NCBI RefSeq assembly: GCF_010183535.1
Contig: NC_071329.1
Span: 18,056,879 to 18,120,878, forward strand
Source: Caenorhabditis remanei
Lineage: Eukaryota > Nematoda > Chromadorea > Rhabditida > Rhabditidae
DNA length: 64,000 nucleotides
Reading direction: 5' to 3'
Of the stretch, positions 58,931 to 64,000 are shown one piece after another. Each line of letters begins with the position of its first letter. Position 1 is the stretch's first letter. Under the pieces are notes generated by a model. That model saw nothing but the letters and a program-made list of their open reading frames with translations, had not been told where the DNA came from and searched no databases. The translations under genes were made by a program, and so were the position numbers.

Positions 58931-59427
58931 CAGAGCTGTGCGGAAGTAAAATTTTTTGAAAAGGAAGAAGGAAGAAGGAAGAAGGAAGTGAAATTTTCAA
59001 AAAGGAAGAAGGAAGAAGGAAGAAAAAAGTGAAAAAAGCCCGGAAGAAGAAAGAAGGAAGGAAGAAGGAAGGAAGAAAGAAGTTGGGTTCCGAACCTGGA
59101 AATCGGAAGTTAATTTTGAAAATGACAAATTTGAGGAAACTTTTTTCTAGTCATCTGTGAACGAATTTTGATGTTGTTTCATACAAAATTCCGTCAAAAA
59201 CCTCCGAAATTCCGCCAAAATTCCGTCGAAAATTACAAACTTTTAGTAAACTTTTCAACGGAAGAAGGAACAAGGAAGAAGGAAAAAAACATTTTCAAAA
59301 CGGAAGAAGGAAGAAGGAAGAAGGAAGTAAATTTTTCAAAAAGGAAGAAGGAAGAAGGAATAAAAAAGTGAAAAAAGCCCGGAAGAAGGAAGAAGGAAGT
59401 CGAAGGAAGGAATTCCGCACAGCTCTG
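58931..59427. mobile_element. hAT-like MITE of GGAAGAA units, 8-bp TSD CACCCAAG
   Basis: A 497-bp element with ends CAGAGCTGTGCGGAA and TTCCGCACAGCTCTG, flanked by exact CACCCAAG at 58923-58930 and 59428-59435. Arms are purine-rich GGAAGAAGGAAG runs; the centre (59090-59260) is unique. Confidence 0.88.
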
Positions 59428-59479
59428 CACCCAAGTCTGGTCTCCCCTCGTTCTGTTTGGAACCCTTTTTCATTTTTTG

Positions 59480-59786
59480 GGTTACGGTAGTTTTGAATTC
59501 CGTCCAAAATTTCAAAGTTTTTCTAGAAGCTTCTAGAAGATTCCCGAATATTTGAATTCCCGCCAAAATGGAAAACTTTGAATTCCCTCCAAGATACAAA
59601 CGTTTTTCTAGAAGCTTCTGGAAGACTCCGGGATATTTGAATTCCCGCCAAAACACAAAAGTCTTCTGGAAGTTTCTAGAAAATTCTGAAAACATCTAGA
59701 AACTTCTACAACTTTTGGAAGATTTGGAATCCTCTCGAATTTTCTGGGAGCTTCTGGAACATTTTGGAAATTTCTGAAAATTGCGG
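59480..59786. repeat. Helitron-like repeat with strong heat-shock-element arrays
   Basis: Six contiguous alternating TTC/GAA heat-shock units lie at 59521-59548, four at 59606-59623 and five at 59664-59686. Phrases AATTCCCGCCAAAA and ACAAACGTTTTTCTAG match 38410-38670. Perfect spacing makes HSF-1 binding plausible if the chromatin is open. Confidence 0.6.
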
Positions 59787-60764
59787 CCAAACTTGCTCAA
59801 ATTTTGTGGAGTGTTTTCTCAAGGTGCCCAGGGTGTCACTAGCAAAGTATGGACCCCGTATTTTAAGTTTAAACCTGCTTTCCGATTTTTGGGTTACTGT
59901 AGCTACAGTACCCCTTCAGGGGTATGGCAGTGCAAATCCTGCAAAGTACTTCAAGGAAAAGTACGGGACTACAGAGTTAATAAATTTATCAACGTACACG
60001 ATCAGTGGGGATCTGAACCTTCCAAGATATTCAGGTTCGACTGTAAATGTTCAAAACTCTGTAACATTTTTTGGGTTACGGTAGCTACAGTAATCCTACA
60101 GTAATCTGGTACCCGGGGTCCAAAAAATTGAAGCGCTCGGAGGGTAATGGGTATACCCCCAAACATCTTTTGAAACGGTTCAGAGAGTAAAAAGTTATTC
60201 AATGAGAAGCGTTGGACACACAGGATTGAGCTCTGCGCTTTGGGCGAATATTCCGAACAGGGACCATAGTATAGAAAATCAATATAAGAGTATAGAAGGG
60301 GGGGGGGGGGGGTCACCGATGTCCAAACACACGGGAGGGAGAAATGAAGAAGCGCAGTCTATAACTTTCCTATTTTTAATGAAGAGTAGAAGTGCCACAT
60401 TCTTTAAATTTAGTGTTCTATCAAATGAGAAGAGGAGTAAAAATCGAGAAAGTAGAACAGTTTTTGGTTTTCTCTCTTTTCAGAAAAAACGGTCCAAAAC
60501 CGTCTTTTAATCAAAACACCTTTTTTGCCGTTATTTGTGGCTCATTGTGTGCAAACACCGTCACGTCAACATACACGCTTCCCGTAGTAACCCCTGTCGT
60601 TTGAGCTGTCTGACCTCCTTTAAAGTCACTTTTCAAATTCACTCTCATAATTTGAAATTTATTAACGTAATTGAACAGAACAAGAACAAGAACGAGAACG
60701 AGAACAAGAGCATGCAAAAATATATAAATAGCAATTGCAGAACATTTGAATCGAGATGTAAAAT
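59787..60764. other. Third copy of the 212-bp unit, then noncoding DNA
   Basis: 59787-60000 is the diverged copy, with GGGTTACTGTAGCTACAGTA. A poly-G run occurs at 60300-60312 and a GAACAA/GAACGA microsatellite at 60675-60712. No convincing exon. Confidence 0.4.
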
Positions 60765-62442
60765 TTAGACAACTTCTTCACTTCCCATGATGCCAGTTGC
60801 AGATGCACTTGCCATAACCTCCATTTCAAACACCCATGGATCATGATAAGTCACTTCACTATCACCCACATTCTCAGCAAATATCACCAGACGTCTATCA
60901 TCCCCCATCTTAATAGTGACACCGTCAGTATAGTAGTTATGTCTGAAAGAATGATTGATCATTTGGGATCATTTGGACAAATAACTTACTCAGGATGTTT
61001 TGACTCAATCGCTCCAAATCGCTGCTTTAAACGCTCAAAAATTGAATCTACGTACTGTGTCTGATACAAACTGAAACGTGTCCCTATCTCACGGCCAGTT
61101 ATAATCCAGTTCTGAAACACAATTTGCGTTGTTTTTCTTTGTTAAGTAATTGTTTACCTCCACCAGTTTGTCCAAATCATCAATTGAAAGTCGAGAGTTG
61201 TGTAGCCAAAGGTGTTGGTTTCTAAGGCGGAAAAGTGGATCAATCGATGGGGATGACAATGTTAATGTGAGTTTTTCGCAGGTTTTGATCTACAAAAGAA
61301 TGCTCCAACAGTTTCAAAATGACATTACTCACCTCTGGCTTCTCGAGCATACTCGAAATTTTATTCGCTGCTGAATTTTCGATCATCATCACACTTCTCA
61401 ATGCCTTCAAATCAATGAATCTTCTGAGTTGCTCGTAATCCTCCGTAGAACCGTTCTGAGTCGGCAACTCCAAATTTGTCACTTTTATCTTCAACTCATC
61501 TGAATTCTTCTTCTTCAAAAATGCTGGTATACCAACAAGGGTAAGCGCTCCTCTGACAACTGTCCCATTTCTGATGTAGGCGTCGAATAGTTGTTCGAAA
61601 ACGTCATCAGGCGATTGATTTAATCGACGAGCTGGTGCACGTTGCGCTCCAAGACAGATTGAAACTTCCGTTTCATCTATCACAGGCTCCATTTCATTTT
61701 CTCTCTGGATTCTCCTCCCAACGGTCCATTTTCTATTGTTGATTACGAGAGTATCGTTTGAGATTTTCACTTTTTCGAGCCAGAAAGGGAAGAGAGAGTT
61801 GATGGCACGTAGGGAAGGAATACGGTGGTGGATTTGCTCTCTGGAATGATAATAAAACGTCAGAAGATTATTCTGAATGTTCTAAGTTTTTGCTGTCATT
61901 AAGACGTTGTCATGCCCCGTGAGTCACTATAGATCACTTTGTGCTCCTTACGTAACCTTTCTCTAGAACTTTCCATGTATTGACGTAGCTCCTGTATGCC
62001 ACTGATAAGAACTACTATTTAACCCTTGCTTCCGACCACTCGTGGTCGGCTCACTTATCATGGTTTAAGAGATGATCATGTTTCTATGAATAAATATCAC
62101 ACATTCGAACCGCTACACCGAAGGCCGCAGAAGCCTTCCATTACAACGTGTCGAAACTATAAAATGTCGATCACAACCGTGAAAAAATTGAAACACGAGA
62201 AATGTTTTGCGATTCATTTGAAATTGAACAAAAAATGTCATATTTGTATAGATGTCATGGTTTCGAAGCATCTGTTTTTGAAAAGTATGGTTTTGAAACG
62301 TCCCAGAGCAATTCTCTGCTATCGTTGATTTTAAATGACAGATTTCAAAACCTCACCTTATCTCCAAACTCAATGATTTAACCACTGTCTTCGAAGCATC
62401 ATAAGATAGTGGTTTGTTTCTTGAAAACACTGTATTCTTCAT
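60765..62442 (-). CDS. DUF3557-like nematode protein B, 341 aa, 5 exons
   Basis: Exons: 62442-62357, 61840-61333, 61289-61158, 61111-60990, 60942-60765, total 1026 nt, GT-AG throughout, no stops. Same intron positions and phases as the gene at 33976-36050. Key pieces: PLSYDASKTVVKSLSLEI, IPSLRAINSLFPFWLE, SPDDVFEQLFDAYIRNG then LVGIPAFL, SIDDLDKLVE, NWIITGREIGTRFSLY, and a C-terminal HDPWVFEMEV. The SY..SK start, PSLR..., W-x-G and PW-x-x-EV features are what I associate with Caenorhabditis DUF3557 proteins. Cytosolic or nuclear by absence of signal or membrane segments. The role is not known; relation to F-box C proteins would suggest substrate selection for ubiquitin ligases, though no F-box is visible here. 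Confidence 0.78.
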
Positions 62443-62504
62443 TGGCGACCAGAGAATCGATAATAGGTGGATGGAAGAAAAAGAAAGTGTGCGTGAGGGA
62501 GAGG

Positions 62505-62662
62505 GGAGGAATGAGATACACACACACTGACGGTACGCAACGTTGCCCAGTGTAAATAGTGGTGAGAATCGGTAAGTGCGGTAGGGCGTGTTTGCTGGGG
62601 TTATTGATTCTGACACTGCTCAGGGAATGCTCGGCAAGAGTGGGGCATCCTGTGAGCAACAC
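62505..62662 (-). promoter_or_regulatory. Upstream block shared with gene A
   Basis: Counterpart of 36110-36270, just upstream of gene B. The matched order is GTGAGCA/GTGGGCA..., GCGGTAGGG, TTATTGATT and a CA-dinucleotide run toward the ATG. Retention upstream of both paralogues suggests a shared promoter or spliced 5' leader. Confidence 0.5.
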
Positions 62663-63792
62663 AGAGGGAATTTACTTACACCAAATTATACAGACAGAAA
62701 CAAAATAGTATATAAAAAACTTTAGCGGTTGGCAAGGTGTCGGTTTTTAAAATTTCCTTATATTTAATTGAATTTCATTTGAATTTCAACTAATCTCAAC
62801 CAACTCTTTTGCAGTATTTGTATTTCAGAACCAATTAGTTGATTATCGAACATCCTCTCTAATACAGAAGCAGAATTTCCTCCATTTTCAAAATACGCCT
62901 TTTTTCCGGACAGAAAATGTCAGAAAACGTCAGATGCCGTTAGGTATTGACAAGTAAAAACTTGAGCCAACGGGACAATTTTTGGATTAAAAAAACAATT
63001 TAATAATTTTCAATAAATTTTTATCGATTTTCAGCTAAAACTGAATAAACACTATAAAATGGCATATTCTCAAAAAGACCGAATTTTACACATAAATCTT
63101 TGTTGTTTTTTATTATTTCAGGAATTTGTAACTGATACAAAATTTGATGAATCATAGGGGGGAGTGCAAATTGGGATTTCAGGCAGTAATTGAGGGCGAA
63201 ATCACAAGAATTCGTGAACAATGTGATTTAAATTTGATGAATTCTTCCTCGAAAATATCATTTTTCAGCGATTCTCTGTTTGCCGAATGTCTGATTTCAA
63301 AATGTCAAGGTTGTCAAGTGTCCCGGTTTTCAAACGTCTGGTTTCGAAACGTCCCGGGGCCAGGAAAAATGCTGACACCCAATGTTGTTCGCTGTTCTGA
63401 AAGTGGCAAATTGCTCAGTGGGGAATCAATAGAAGACAGGTCGAGACAGAGGATTGACGGAGCCCTATAGAGCTTTGATAGGTCCAGGGCCGGCGCACTT
63501 TTTCCAATAGACCCCCAAGAATCTACAGCAGACCCAGAATGTTGGTTTTAAAAAATAAGCATAACACTTTAATTGGTTCATTTTCATGACCCAAAAAAAG
63601 ACGACAACATGGCGGTGCATCCGGAGACTCCTGTCACTTCGAGGAACGTGAAAATTGACGAAATGTTCCGACGGAAAACAGTCCCAAAAAAAGTCGGAAA
63701 TTTCGGAATTTCCGATTTCCGTTCCGCACATCTCTGTTCTAAATTCGACCATTTTCGGAACACCGCTTTTAAAACGGCAATCATTATTACAG
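62663..63792. other. Mostly noncoding DNA left of the edge gene
   Basis: Contains GTTTCGAAACGT-family phrases at 63290-63350 and a CAGGGCCGGCGCAC motif at 63485. A single hAT-like end, TTCCGCACATCTCTG, lies at 63722-63736 with GGAAATTTCGGAATTTCC-like repeats beside it and no matching partner. Short candidate exons exist: an ATG at 63058 running to a possible donor after 63126, then 63184 onward with AVIEGEITRIREQCDLN. They are not confirmed. Confidence 0.35.
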
Positions 63793-64000
63793 AGTCAGAA
63801 ATGCGGACTCGGCTCATTCTGCAAACGATGCTCGGATCCATTCGAATACTGGTACTATCAGAGCTTGCCGCATGGAGTGCTTCACGAATCATTTTGGACG
63901 GATTTCATTTTGAATATCGATGAGCAATTGATAAGGGAGGAGCTGAGAGGAAAGTATACAAAGAAAGAAGAAGAAGAAGAACCCGCTTCTGGAAAATTTC
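63793..64000 (+). CDS. Partial gene at right edge, cysteine-rich exon
   Basis: After the acceptor ATTATTACAG an open frame runs to the window end. It has strongly protein-like content: SQKCGLGSFCKRCSDPFEYW, then HGVLHESFWTDFILNI, then a charged EELRGKYTKKEEEEE stretch. The CxxxxxCxxC spacing could bind metal or form disulfides. No family recognised. Upstream exons are uncertain and the gene continues beyond the window. Confidence 0.5.

Noticed and set aside
59168..59430. Lys/Glu-rich frames in the GGAAGAA element
   Set aside because: Purine-repeat artefact inside a transposable element.
60392..60768. Short frames near the GAACAA microsatellite
   Set aside because: Low complexity, no splice model, and located in the 3' flank of gene B.
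63485..63736. A complete hAT-like element between CAGGGCCGGCGCAC and TTCCGCACATCTCTG
   Set aside because: The two ends are not complementary beyond a few bases and the 8-bp flanks do not match; they look like two separate ends.

Overview
The window is nuclear DNA from a Caenorhabditis-type nematode. The support is short introns of about 45-55 bp with TTTTCAG or TTTCCAG acceptors, an srd-type chemoreceptor gene, a neuromedin-U-receptor-like gene, and two members of a nematode-expanded family that I read as DUF3557/F-box-C-associated. The species cannot be named from the sequence alone. There is no bacterial-style organisation, no CRISPR array and no rRNA.

Layout. 1-4.2 kb: noncoding, with copies of a repeat (here R1) that carries a tRNA-like A/B-box segment. 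4.2-7.3 kb (-): complete 7-exon neuropeptide GPCR gene of 413 codons. 7.3-10.3 kb: noncoding, with a 1.3-kb foldback. 10.3-12.8 kb (-): complete 6-exon srd-like chemoreceptor gene of 339 codons. 12.8-17.7 kb: repeats, two small 8-bp-TSD elements and an orphan copy of GPCR exon 2. 17.7-33.8 kb: a 16-kb composite whose outer arms are inverted copies of one 2.6-kb repeat. Its centre holds a decayed LTR retroelement with the unusual order env-like/transmembrane-protease-RT-RNase H-integrase-LTR, plus many nested elements. 34.0-36.1 kb (-): DUF3557-like gene A, 330 codons, 5 exons. 36.7-38.7 kb: AT-rich repeats, a possible decayed gene and a heat-shock-element array. 38.7-43.3 kb: a 4.5-kb DNA transposon with 24-bp terminal inverted repeats and two genes, an intact ~900-codon transposase-like protein and a 148-codon basic coiled-coil protein. 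43.9-57.6 kb: a run of large near-palindromic elements with nested insertions and one probable solo LTR. 57.8-60.1 kb: a 551-bp inverted-repeat element flanked by identical 212-bp direct repeats, and a second HSE array. 60.8-62.4 kb (-): DUF3557-like gene B, 341 codons, 5 exons, paralogous to gene A and sharing an upstream block with it. Right edge (+): start of a further gene.

For four multi-exon genes I worked out every splice junction by hand, and each exon total comes out as an exact multiple of three. The host genes show no shared pathway: one neuropeptide receptor, one chemoreceptor, two fast-evolving paralogues. The most distinctive feature is the mobile DNA. At least six small elements have 7/8 to 8/8 bp target-site duplications (hAT-like). 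In most of them the sequence next to the terminal inverted repeat is iterated into an element-specific micro-repeat (GGAAGTC, GGGCC, GGAGAATC, GGAAGAA and others). Three large foldbacks share a GGAATGAC-type terminus with 3-bp duplications.
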